The notes: generated by a model from the letters alone, not told the origin. A stretch of DNA of 64,000 nt from Azolla caroliniana (GCA_043228905.1 JBHGNT010000008.1:16492001-16556000), one strand, 5' to 3'. Shown: positions 23,101 through 33,330, counted from the first letter of the stretch. Translations and numbers: made by a program.

Positions 23101-24368
23101 ATACAATACGACTTTTTTCTTTGAGTCGACATATTGCATACACCATTCCTTGTCCGTTAGATCTCGGTCAGGAAGGTCTTCGCCTCCAGTAGCGGCGACA
23201 AGTTTCTTTTGGCTTACATCACTATGTGGCTGAGATTTTGTCTCTTCGTTAAAGAGAAGCTTCTTTCCTCTCTTCATGGTCTCCGGAGTTACCTTGGTCT
23301 GGGCTTCGATTGGAGAACCTTGTATGCGAAGCTTAATTTTCTTCACGGGTCGGTCTGACAGGTTCTCAAACGACCTATTTAAGAAAGTATATGCAAAAAC
23401 ATAAGTTAGACAGTCACGTAGATTGAAGTTGTTATTATAATGAAGAACAGTTTCCAGGAGCAGTAACATATTCAAAAATCTATTATAGGCAGGGCTATTC
23501 AACCTAGAAAATATATATCGTAATAAGTAAAACGGGTTATATATTCTTTTAAATAGTAGGTATGACTTATATAGATTCTAAACCTATATTGAGGAGAATT
23601 TGGCATAGTGAAGGCAATTTGTAGATCATTTTCTACTATTTTAAGCTAAACTAGGTCATAAAACACCTATAATTAGAGCATGTATTTGTTTAAAAGTAAG
23701 TAAAGTCAACATAAAAAAGACTGATTTTGCCAGACAATTTGATATCATTTCCACCCCGTAAACAATTTTTCTCTTTCAAAGGCTACACTTTAAACACGAA
23801 CTCGATACGCCGTATCGAGTTCGTGTTTAAAGTTTGAATTTTAAACACGAACCCGATACGCCGTATCGAGTTCGTGTATAAAGTGTAGGTTTTAAACACG
23901 AACTCGATACGCCGTATCGAGTTCGTGTTTAAAATTCAAACTTTATACACGAACTCGATACGGCGTATCGAGTTCGTGTTTAAAATCTACACTGTAAACA
24001 CGAACTCGATACGGCGTATCGAGTTCGTGTTTAAAACCTATACTTTAAACACGAACTCGATACGCCGTATCGAGTTTGTGTTTGAAGTATAGGTTTTAAA
24101 CACGAACTCGATACGCCGTATCGAGTTCGTGTTTAAAACCTACACTTTAAACATGAACTCGATACGGCGTATCGAGTTCATGTATACAATACAAATATTT
24201 ATACACGAACTCGATACGCCGTATCGAGTTCATGTATAAATATTTGTATTGTATACATGAACTCGATACGCCGTATCGAGTTCTTGAGAAACGAAACATA
24301 TTTACAAAAATGTCCACAGTGTCAGAGGCCTACCTGGACTCCTCGCGCTCGATTCTCTTGGAAGACAT
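20151..24368 (-). CDS. ParB-like domain / beta-class DNA methyltransferase fusion (intact, six exons)
   Basis: Exons on the minus strand: 24368-24334, 23374-21737, 21660-21522, 21438-20972, 20884-20592, 20503-20151. All five introns have GT...AG borders, and the phases join into 2,925 nt (about 974 residues) with no stop. N-terminal part: basic, with a possible nuclear signal (KKVSKVQ, RPAKKKTTK) and an acidic Ser/Glu stretch near 220-235. ParB-like domain about 280-420: EPHRMHVQNLKKKMKINPH, YFVIGGSHSAEARRQL, SSIERIRFFHHEYL. Methyltransferase: motif IV ADIPYGF near 690, then NPYQKPQRLMMRLIEMF and LDLFSGTGTT near 851-860, then LFRNTVALEKD. The order IV, X, I is that of beta-class N6-adenine or N4-cytosine enzymes. 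ParB-methyltransferase fusions are known in phages and bacteria; here the gene has introns and sits in a transposon. Methylation activity and target base are inferred. Confidence 0.82.
23798..24283. repeat. Phased palindrome array, copy B (ten units)
   Basis: Ten 25-bp palindromes, arm GAACTCGATACG, a single central C or G, then the complementary arm. Starts: 23798, 23849, 23900, 23951, 24002, 24053, 24104, 24155, 24207, 24259, that is a 51-bp period eight times, then 52. Most extend outward with ACAC/GTGT to 33 bp. Units 2 and 6 carry one mismatch. Linkers of about 26 bp (TTTAAA/TTTATA-rich) alternate in orientation. The array lies entirely in the first intron (23375-24333) of the methyltransferase gene. 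Each unit could be a protein-binding dyad or extrude as a hairpin. Confidence 0.95.
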
Positions 24369-24502
24369 GGTTGATCGTGTTGAAGTGGAGGCGGAGATCG
24401 CGCTTTCGTGCTTTGTGCTCTGAGTGCTCTGTGTGCTCTCTGCGTTCTGTGTGTTCTGTACGCTCTGTACGCTCTGGTGAGTGAAATATGATGAGGTCTT
24501 CC

Positions 24503-24510
24503 TATTTATA
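24503..24510 (-). promoter_or_regulatory. TATA box of the copy B methyltransferase gene
   Basis: TATAAATA (minus strand) lies about 135 bases upstream of the first-exon ATG at 24368, in the context CCCTATAAATAGG. Copy A (13025-13032) and copy C (TATATAAA at 62005-62012) have a box at a similar distance, so it is conserved. The rest of 24511-25181 separates the two divergent genes and holds no ORF; it presumably contains both promoters. Confidence 0.55.
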
Positions 24511-25181
24511 GGGATTGAACCCATGGTTAAAGTAACCATAGTCACCTTAACCAATGTTGGTAACTTTGAGGATAGTTAGTTTGTAACCATAGTCACATTA
24601 ATTATAGTAACTTATGATTGTATTAATGATTACAAAGTCAAACTAACATATTGATCAATGTTTTATACTCATAACAACCTACAATCACTTCAAAGGTTAT
24701 GAAGGAGACAATGATAGAGATTCATGAATGTACCAATGATTGATTACTAAAAGCAACAATTTTTATGACTCTCAAATGTTATGTATTAAAGATGTGGGCA
24801 TGAATTAACCAATGATTGATAAGTCTAATATTTAAAATGGTGAGCATTAAAGAACCAATGAGTGAGACGTTCTATATCAAAATGGGTGTCATTAATTAGC
24901 CAATGATTTTAACATTAATCCAACATATTCAAGGCTTGTTAATGATTAGTTTTATATTTTACTTGATATAACATCATTTAGATCTAGTTTATATAATGAT
25001 TGATAATTTAAGTTAAATTACTTTATTAAAAATAATTTTTAGATGTATTGTATTAATAGAATATTACATAATATAGACATTCTATTGATTTGGCTTTTGT
25101 TTAGAGAGAAGTTTATGTTTAGGGAGGAGTATATGGTTAGAGAGGAGTATAACTTAGAGAGCCCTATCTAGACCTTAAGCC

Positions 25182-27962
25182 ATGAGTGAAGATTCACCGT
25201 TCTCGATTGAAGAATATTGTTTGTCATCAGACCCATCGTTTTCTACTGAAGAGTATTGTTTGTCAACAGAGTCACCATATTCGATTGAAGAATATTGTCT
25301 TTCGACCGACTCACCATATTCTATCGAAGAATATTGTCTGAGCTCATCTACAGGGAATGTAAATATTGACACATGTGAAGAGTTCTCTATTGAAGAATAC
25401 GATATTAATAAAGATACCGAGAATGAAGGAAGTGCCCAGGAAACATTGAATAACATTGGCGATGGTCAGAATAGAGAATTAGACTGTAACAAGGTTACAC
25501 CAACCTCTATGCAGGAAGAGAAATCTGGGAGCCCTATGCATATTAGAAGAATCCCACGAAGAATTCGTCTGGCTAGATTTAGCTTGGTGACATCAGATAA
25601 ACAGATTGGATTTGATGTCAACAAAATATGTTGTGCCCGTGGTTGTATGTCTATGATTGGAAAATCAAAGTTGCGAGAATTAAGGCGATACTATTTTTCG
25701 ATGACCGGTGATGAGCAAGACACTTACCTCGGATCACATATGCAACTAGTATCTGACAAATGTACGGGGATCAAAGTATCATTCGAGTATTATATCTTCC
25801 ATGCGCAACAGATATGTAGAGTTGCATTCAAAATTGTGTTATGTGTTAGTAACATGCGGCTACATAGAGTACAACAACGTCTACTTAGCGGGGATCAGAT
25901 GCTCAATTGTAAAGAGGTTCCAAGTATGAAAGGTGCAATTGGAAGACTAGCTATTGGCTGGATGAAAACTTACTTTCAGTTAAATTGTGAAGTAATGCCC
26001 ACTACAGGTAGGATGCATCTTTCTGATAATTATACCCGTCGGGAAGTTTATGATGTCTATCGATCTGAAATGCTGGGCTCACGTAATAAGTCTATCACCT
26101 ATAGCCAATTCACAAGATTATGGAGAGCTCGGTTTTCAAATGTTATTATTCCTCGTAAAGTACGTATGGGTTATTGCTCCATTTGTGCAAATCTTAAAAG
26201 TTTGGCTAAAGGTGCAAAGACATCAATGGAAAAGGATACGAGTAAGAAGTTACTACAAGAGCATCGTGAGGCACAATCCTTAGAACGAAGGAAGGCGATG
26301 CATCATAGAGAGAAGTGTTTGAAGAGGCCTGAACAATACATGTGCTTAATGATAGATGGCATGGACCAGAAGAAGACATGCTTGCCGCATATGCGGAGGC
26401 TCCCCAAAGATGTCAATGATGAGTGCCTTGTTCAAATGCACTTGGTGGGATGCTTGGCTTATAATAGGTTAGTTGGACCTCACGTCTTCATTACTTACCC
26501 CAATGTTCACAATGACCCTAACCTAACAGTTACAGTGATTCACCGAGTTTTGATGTCTTGGGGACAACCTTTCCCCCCTGTTCTATACATTCAATTGGAC
26601 AATACTGCTAGAGAGAACAAAAATTCAACTGTATTTGGCTATCTAAGTATGTTGGTCAACCTAGAATTGTTTAGGAAAGTGAAAGTCAATTTCCTTTTGG
26701 TTGGCCACACACATGACCATATAGATCAGATGTTTAGCACATTCTCTAGACAGTTGTCTCGGCATGATGCTTTCACTTTACCTAAACTATTTGATGTCAT
26801 TTGTGATGCATATACACCACGCCCAAAAGTGTTACACTTGAAGGAGGTATATGACTTTAAGAGATATATATTAGATGGGGGTGGTGGGAATGTTAAAGTG
26901 CTTGCTCAGTTAAACAATATAAGTTTCAATCACATTTTTTTGATAAAGAAAAATGGAATAAGTGGTTCTACACTTTTGTATGCTAAACAATATTCATCTT
27001 CTACAACATGGGAACCTGAAGGTGGTTGCCAGTTATTACTTTGTATGCCGAGTACAATTGTCCATGGAGCTAAGCAAATGCCAATTGAGAAGAAAGGACA
27101 GTTGCAGAGCGACTTGGTATTAGAACAAAAACGGTGATGGCTCCAAGCCTTAGAAGAAAAAAGAAAACATATTGAGGCCGCCAAGAAATATGCCGCACAA
27201 CAAGACACGTCATGGTGGGATGTATTTTATAGTGATCAGAAAGAAATTATAGACAATTGTGTATCTGTTCATAATTGGAATTTGGAAACGCCATTCACAT
27301 GGTCGCTGCAACATGATCGCGTAAATAGAAGTCCGGAGCGACTAGTAAATGCGATTAATGACAGCTTGGTCCATCCACAACAAAGAGACATTTATGTGGG
27401 ACCAAGGATGACCAAAGCAGCCGAAGCTAGATGGCAAGGAAATTTGCAAGAGCTCACCGCGGGGATGTTGATTGCAACGCCGGCTGATGAGAACTCACAT
27501 GGCCACCAATTTTGGGTTGGTAAAATTCTAGAAGTGCTAATGCATGAAATAGATAACACGATCAAGTCTATAAATGTTCATTGGTACAACACTAGAAGTG
27601 CAAATGCTTTTACAGGTAAGTATACATTGGAGATGATTGAATGCCAAACAAGAAGGGGAGGTAGGAAGAGGAAGCGAAACATTCGTAACACCTCGACCCT
27701 TGATATCTCTGATGTGGATATCATCGTGTACGACTTCACACTTACAAAAGCCGGACGATTAAGGAAGTCAACAATAGATATAATAAAAGAAAAATTACCA
27801 GGTCTACAAGGTGGCTCGAGTCAAAGGCAAACAAGATCTGCTACATATAATCTAGAGTCAAACCATTTGGTTTATGACGAAGATAATGCACTGATTGGTA
27901 CATCCGAGGATGATGAGGAGGAATCGTCATTGTATATTAGTTATAGTAGTGATTCTCCGTAA
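25182..27962 (+). CDS. Putative DDD/E transposase, copy B (one internal stop)
   Basis: One frame of 926 codons plus stop with a single in-frame TGA at 27135-27137, where copy A has TTA (Leu). N-terminus: four to five tandem copies of SPFSIEEYCLSS-type sequence (about residues 5-75). A possible zinc-binding cluster CCARGC (150-155) and CSIC (332-335). Candidate catalytic acids: D392/D395 in LMIDGMDQKKTC, D473 in QLDNTARENKN, and D512/D515 in VGHTHDHIDQMF. The spacing and the DN and H-x-x-D context resemble an RNase H-fold transposase core. The C-terminal third is basic, ending in an acidic Ser-rich tail. The residues 385-560 resemble a plant and invertebrate domain of unknown function I recall as DUF7869. 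Transposase function is inferred from terminal repeats and conservation. Confidence 0.72.
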
Positions 27963-28293
27963 AGGAGTGATCATGAATGTATATTTGGCTATTAAGTGTA
28001 ACTACATTCCGCTTGTAACAAATCGAGTAATATAAAATCATGTGTTTTGAATTCTTATGATTTCCCAAAAATCGTTTCTTATAAAATAACATTGGTTGTA
28101 AAGTTTGTGATATAAATTGAGAATGTATGTTTTTGAAATTCGTCTTTTTTTAGTTACTTCTAAATCACGAAAATAGTGGATTTTTAACCTTTTTCATAGT
28201 ATGTTTGAACTTGTATGATACTGGTATCAATGTGTTTTGTAAAATCATTGAAAAACCCCTAAAATTTCCCTTCTCCTTCCATTTATGCGCGAA

Positions 28294-28320
28294 CCTTCCA
28301 CTTGTGAACGCGAACGTGTT
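28294..28320 (-). repeat. Right terminal inverted repeat, copy B
   Basis: Exact reverse complement of 19104-19130, ending GAACGTGTT, followed by the AAGA duplication. The stretch 27963-28293 between transposase and terminus is AT-rich 3' flank with no coding signal. Confidence 0.9.
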
Positions 28321-29345
28321 AAGATCTTTAAGATCACCTTTGAGGAAAGTATCCTGATGATAATGATTTTGCAAAATACTGGGCAAGAGTTGAGTCTGGA
28401 ATAGACACCACCACATCCGCGAAGGAATACTTCCACATTGCTAACGGTCTACTTTACCGTAAGGGGAAGGTTTGTGTTCCAGATTTGCTTGAGGTCAAAA
28501 AGAGAATTCTTTTTGAATGCCATGATGCACCCTCACATCGTACACTCGTTCTCATCTCCACTCAATTCTATTGGCATAAGATGCGTCCTGACATACATAG
28601 CTATGTGACTAAATGTCACCAATGTTAGGTTAAGAAAGTCGACCGACTTAAAGCCGTAGGACTTTTACATCCCTTGGACATTCCCAATAATAAGTGGGAA
28701 AGTATATCCATGGATTTTATTGTTAGCCTTCTTCGCACCCAAAAAGGTCATGATGCCATCTAGGTTGTGGTTGATAGACTAACTAAAATGGCCAGATTTA
28801 TTGCTACTAAAACCACGGTAACAACTCCTGAATTGGCTTACCAATTCGTCGATGAGTTATTTCGTTTTTATGGGTTACTGATGGATATCGTGAGTGATTG
28901 AGATGCAAAGTTTACTAGTGACTTTTGAACGCAAGTCTTCAAGAAGTTAGAAACTATGTTGAGCATGAGCTACATGGATCATCCTCAATCCGATGGACAA
29001 ACAGAACAAGTAAATCAAATTATTGAGGACATACTTCGAGCATACGTTGGTACAAAACCAACGAAACGGGAACGTTATCTCCCAATTTTGGAGTTTGCTT
29101 ATAACAGCTCCAAGCATACATCGACGGGATATAGTCCTTTTATGTTGATGTATGGTGTTTAGCAACGAGCCCCGATTGATGTTAATATATATCATGATGA
29201 GTTGCGAAGTACACAAATTTTTTTTCGGGATATGCAAGATATGTTGCATATTGTAGGAGATAATATAAAAACAGCTCAAGATAGAGCGCGTTTTTATGTC
29301 GATCCTCATAGGCAACCTCGTGTATTCAACCCTGGATAGAAGGTA
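28321..29345 (+). pseudogene. RLG-2 integrase
   Basis: After copy B the RLG-2 frame resumes with YPDDNDFAKYWARVESG and NGLLYRKGKVCVP. The HHCC finger is visible: ECHDAPSHRT, then VTKCHQC. Core acids follow: SMDFIVSLL, a degenerate VSD-DAKFTSDF block, and the glutamate in SDGQTEQVNQIIED. The chain continues with LPILEFAYNSSKHTSTGYSP and RQPRVFNPG. Stops occur after CHQC, in DAI-VVVDRLTKM, in the second D block, and after MLMYGV. The frame ends at about 29345, where the tRNA-Met repeat array starts, so the 3' end and LTR are lost. Confidence 0.85.
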
Positions 29346-30603
29346 TTTTGACGTATCCTGAAGTCGAAAGTTCAAGCCTCTCTCACCCCATCCTCGACAT
29401 CATAATCTCTGCAATCATTAGTTCCTATCATGTCGATTGCAATAGTTCTGTGTTCTCCCCTTATTTTCTAGATTGTCATGGGAACATGCTACATGGAATT
29501 TTATCAACCATAACTGTCAATCTATATTCAGTAATACACCACTTTTTGCAAATCACTCCCAATGGAAACTTGCATGACTCTGTGAATATTCTCCCTCGTT
29601 ATAGGACTAACATGTCGATTGCAGGTGTGTTGTGTTCCCCCCTTTTGTTCTTGAATGTCACGGGAACACACCACATGTTATATGACATTTATCCACCCTC
29701 AAGTATCTATCTATATTCAGTAATACACCCTCATGGGAACAGAACACATGCTATATGGCATTTTATCCACCCTAAGTGTTGATCAATATTCGCTAATACA
29801 CTTGCTTTCGCAAACCATTCCGAATTTAAGCTCGCATGACTATGTGAATATTCTTGCTCGCTATATGACTATGATGAGAGTGGTTTCTTTGTTATCTAAT
29901 GTAAACCTTTCATTGGTGTAAAGGCATCGTAAATTTGAGATTTCAATATGCTCTCACATATTATCTATTATAAAAGGTGTAACGTAAAACTAGAATTTTC
30001 CTAGAGCTACACATTAGAGGTAATGATGTAGGTTCCTTGCGTGTAGTTCTTATAGCGCATGACGTATCCCACCGTCGAGAGTTCTAGCCTCTCTCACCCC
30101 ATCCTCCACATCATAATCTCTGCAATCATTACTTCCTATAATGTCGATTGCAGTCGTTCTGTGTTCTCGCTAATTTTCTTGAATGTTGTGGGAACATCCT
30201 ACATGGCATTTTATCCAACCTAATGTCTATCAAAATTTAGTAATACACCACTTTTTGCAAATCACTTCCAATTTAAACTCGCATCACTCTGTGAGTATTC
30301 TCCCTCGCTATAGGACTAACATGTCGATTGCAACTGTTTTGTATTCTCCCCTTTTGTTCTTGAATGTCATGGGAACACAACACGTTACATGGCATTTATC
30401 CACCATCAAGTGTCTATGTATATTCACTAATACACCACTTTCTGCAAGCATTTCCAATTGAAACTCTTTCAATATTCTCCCTCGCTACTGGACTAGCATT
30501 GTTGTTTAGGCATCCTAGAGTTGAAATTTCGAGTTGCTGTCATGTATCTTTCATCACAATCCAAGATAAAATAGGCGTTTTTCTGTGTAGTAGTTGCATT
30601 TTT

Positions 30604-30688
30604 GGGGTGATGGCATGGTTGTCTAGCGCGTAGGTCTCATAGCCCTTGAGATAGGCTGACGTTGAGAGTTCAAGCTCCCCTCACCCCA
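30604..30688 (+). pseudogene. tRNA-Met-like sequence (type I)
   Basis: 85 bases from GGGGTGATGG to CTCACCCCA, with paired acceptor ends, box A-like TGGTTGTCTAGCG, anticodon loop CTCATA followed by an intron-like GCCCTTGAGAT, and box B-like GAGAGTTCAAGCTC. Mismatches in the D arm and anticodon stem make it a likely pseudogene. Confidence 0.65.
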
Positions 30689-31636
30689 ACCTTGACATCA
30701 TGCCCTTTGCAATCATTAAATCCTATAATATTGATTCCAGTTCATTTATGTTTTTCCCTAATTTTCGTCAATGTGATGGGAACACAACATATGCTACATG
30801 GCATTTTATCCACCCTATGAGTCTATCAATTTTCACTACCACGACGCCTTTTGCAAACCATTCAGAATTTAAGCTCGCATGACTATGTGAATATTTTGGT
30901 TGCAATATGACTATGATGAGGGTCGTCTCTTGCTTAAGTAATCTATACCTATCATTGGTGTAAAGCCATCGTAAATTTGATATTTCAATATGTTCTCACA
31001 TCTTACCTATTATCACATGTATAAGGTAAAATTAGGATGTTCCTAGATCTACACATTAGAAGTGATAATGCAGGTTCCTGGCGCATAGTTCTTATAGCTC
31101 TTCACATATCCTGACGTGGAGAGTTCAAGTCCTTCTCACACCATCTTCAACATTCCAGGGCATTATGAATTTTCCTTAACCTTTTGCAAACCATTTCGAA
31201 TTTTCCTAGAGCTACACATTAGAGGTGATGATGTCAGTTCCTTGTGCGTAGTTCTCATAACTCTTGAGGTATCCTGACATCGAGAGGCCAAACCACTCTC
31301 ACCCCATCCTTGACATCAGAATCTCCACAACCATTAGTTCCTATCATGTTGATTGTAGCCGTTCTGTGTTCTTCACTTATTTTCTTGAATGTTATGCGAA
31401 CATGCTACATGGCATTTTATCCACCCTAAGTGTCTATCTATATTTAGTAATACACCACGTTTTTCAAATCACTCCCAATTTAAACTCTCATCCCTCTGTG
31501 AGTATTCTCACTCGCTATAGGACTAACATGTCGATTGCAACTGTTATGTATTCTCCCCTTTTACTCTTGAATGTCATGGGAACACAACACATGTAACATG
31601 GCATTTACCCACCCTCAAGTGTGTTTAAACATTCAC

Positions 31637-31957
31637 TATTGAGAATCAAGCTCAACATAGTGCAACGTGTGAACACACCTTTTGAGAATCTATGATTACT
31701 CGAAGGTCAAGAGTTACACCACTACTCTCTACACATTAACTATGTGTCATAGAATCATATTCTACGACACATAACTAATGAGTTACATATTCCCCATGAC
31801 TATGAGTCTTCACATTCCCCAAGAGAGAGTGGTTGTTGTAGTTAGTTAATGAAGTTCTCTAGGTTATCTATCTTGTGTTTCTCTTATCTTCTCTCTTTTC
31901 ACTCAAACATAACACACATATCTTCCACTACACAAGAATCATATCCGATTCCTTACA
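31637..31957 (+). mobile_element. Copia-2 solo LTR (internally deleted)
   Basis: 321 bp, TATTGAGAATCAAGCTC to CGATTCCTTACA, with TTCAC on both sides (31632-31636 and 31958-31962). It matches the LTR at 35236-35687 but lacks about 130 bp between TTAATGAAG and TTCTCTAGG, including the TATATATAA promoter box. The first dinucleotide has changed from TG to TA. The flanking TTCAC copies show it is a true solo LTR. Confidence 0.85.
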
Positions 31958-32128
31958 TTCACTAATACACCACTTTTTGCAAGCATTCCCAATTTAAACT
32001 AGCATGACTCTTTGAATATTCTCCCTTGCTATAGGAGTAACATTGCTTTTTAGGCATCCTAGAGTTGAAATTTGATCTGCTGTCAATCCAAGATAAATAG
32101 GCGTTTTTCTGTGTAGAGTTGCATATTT

Positions 32129-32213
32129 GGGGTGATGCCATACTTGGCTAGCGTGTAAGTGTCATATCTCTTGAGATATCTTGAGGTTGAGAGTTCAAGC
32201 TCCTCTCCCCCCA
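32129..32213 (+). pseudogene. tRNA-Met-like sequence (type I)
   Basis: GGGGTGATGCCATACTTGGC to CTCCTCTCCCCCCA. The anticodon region reads GTGTCATATCTC, so the CAT is kept but the stem is mismatched. It matches the copy at 35859-35943, from which it differs at several bases, consistent with a local duplication. Confidence 0.6.
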
Positions 32214-32778
32214 ACCTCAACATCATGATCTCTACAATCATTAAATCCTATCCATATCGATCACTGTTGATTTGTGCTCTTCCCTAATTTTCGTCAATGT
32301 CATGGGAACACAACACGTGCTACATGGAATTTTATCCACCCTTTGAGTTTATCTATATTCACTACCACAACTCCTTTTACAAACCATTCTGAATTTAAGC
32401 TTGCATGACTATGTAAATATTCTCGGTCGCAATATGACTATCATGAGGATGGTCTCTTACTTATGTAATCTATACCTATCATTGGTGTAGAGGCATCGTA
32501 AATTTGAAATTTCAAGATGTTCGCACCTATTATCTATTATCACAGGTATAAGGTAAAATTAGGATATTCCTAGATCTACACGTTAGGGTTGATGACGTAT
32601 GTTCCCTGTGCATAGATCTTATAGCTCTTGACGTATCTTCACGTGGAGAGCTCAAGCCCCTCTCACGCCATCCTTAAAATCCCAACCTCCCCAATCCTTA
32701 GCTCCTATCATGTCGATTGTAGTTGTTTCATGTTCTCCCCTTATGAACTTCAATGTCATGGGGAAACAACATATTCTA

Positions 32779-33330
32779 CAATGTCTCCGTACACTTCCAA
32801 AAATTTACGAATGAAGTCAAGAAAGCAACGGGCCAACATGTGCAATGTCTTTGTTTGGATGGAGGCAAGGAGTACTTCTCCGATGAATTTTCGGCATTTC
32901 TATGGAAAGAAGGAATTCGGAGATAGTTTTCATGTCGACATACGCCATAACGAACGAAAGAATCGGCACATGCTCGAAGTAGCACAGGCCATGATGAACG
33001 AAAAGCACCAGCCGAAGTCGTACTGGGCAGAAGTGGCTAACACGGCCGTATACCTCATGAATCGGTGTACGAAATCGGGTGTGCACGAACTTACTCCGCA
33101 TGAGGAGTTTTTCGGGAAGAAGCCGGATCTATCACATGTTCTGATATTCGGCTCCATTACATACGTGCACATCCCCGACGAGAAGCGACAAAAGCTTGAC
33201 CCGAAGTCAGAGAAATGTATCCTCGTAGGATACTCATTGGAGAAAAAGTGTTCAAGTGCTATAACCCCTCTATTGGGAAGGTTCGAGTAAGTCGAGACAT
33301 CATTTTTTATGAGTCCGCATCCTAGTACAC
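32779..33330 (+). pseudogene. Copia-2 integrase C-terminal half
   Basis: Frames show MNEKHQPKSYWAEVANTAVY, MNRCTKSGVHELTPHEEFFG, KKPDLSHVLIFGSITYVHIP, and KCILVGYSLE, the typical end of a Copia integrase with its GKKPDLSHVRIFG-type block. The upstream catalytic core is only partly present (QCLCLDGGKEYFSDEF in a shifted frame near 32840-32890, containing the second aspartate region). Several frameshifts are present. Confidence 0.8.

Larger units (their letters stand above)
19104..28320 (+). mobile_element. ParB-MTase/transposase transposon, copy B (complete)
   Basis: Copy B is 9,217 bp, bounded by perfect 27-bp terminal inverted repeats (19104-19130 and 28294-28320, beginning AACACGTTCGCG) and a 4-bp duplication AAGA (19100-19103 and 28321-28324). 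Removing the element and one AAGA joins the RLG-2 frame: FTEIT, then DL, DHL and GKYPDDNDFAKYWARV, with only three simple stop substitutions between them. Inside are two divergent genes: a ParB-like/methyltransferase gene on the minus strand and a transposase on the plus strand, with a phased palindrome array in the first intron of the former. I do not recognise a named superfamily for it. Confidence 0.9.
1137..29345 (+). mobile_element. RLG-2, Ty3/Gypsy element split by nested insertions
   Basis: Pieces of one Gypsy polyprotein appear in order on the plus strand: gag at 1137-1215 and 7305-7732, gag knuckle/protease/RT/RNase H at 16922-19103, and integrase at 28321-29345. They are separated by RLG-1, transposon copy A and transposon copy B. 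Frames join across RLG-1 and across copy B once target duplications are removed. No LTR of RLG-2 is visible: the left end is cut by Copia-1 and the right end stops in the integrase tail, where the tRNA-Met repeat array begins. It has many in-frame stops and is the oldest layer of this nest. Confidence 0.8.

Noticed and set aside
23798-24283. Regularly spaced repeats resembling a CRISPR array
   Set aside because: The repeated part is a symmetric palindrome, the linkers are themselves related inverted copies rather than unique spacers, and the locus is an intron of a eukaryotic gene with no cas genes.
20151-24368. An integrated giant virus or phage origin for the methyltransferase in this window
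   Set aside because: A ParB-methyltransferase fusion suggests an ultimate viral or bacterial source, but the gene has five introns and lies within TIRs with no viral structural genes nearby. It is now part of a transposon.
20151-24368. A single-copy host methyltransferase gene
   Set aside because: Three copies in the window share transposon flanks, palindromes and a divergent transposase, and copy B is bounded by TIRs and a target duplication.
25175-25456. Minus-strand ORF with repeated QYSSIE units
   Set aside because: It is the antisense reading of the repeated transposase N-terminus; the plus strand continues into the conserved protein.
27135-27137. Programmed stop-codon readthrough in the transposase
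   Set aside because: Copy A has a sense codon (TTA) at this site and other stops elsewhere, so a simple nonsense mutation explains it.
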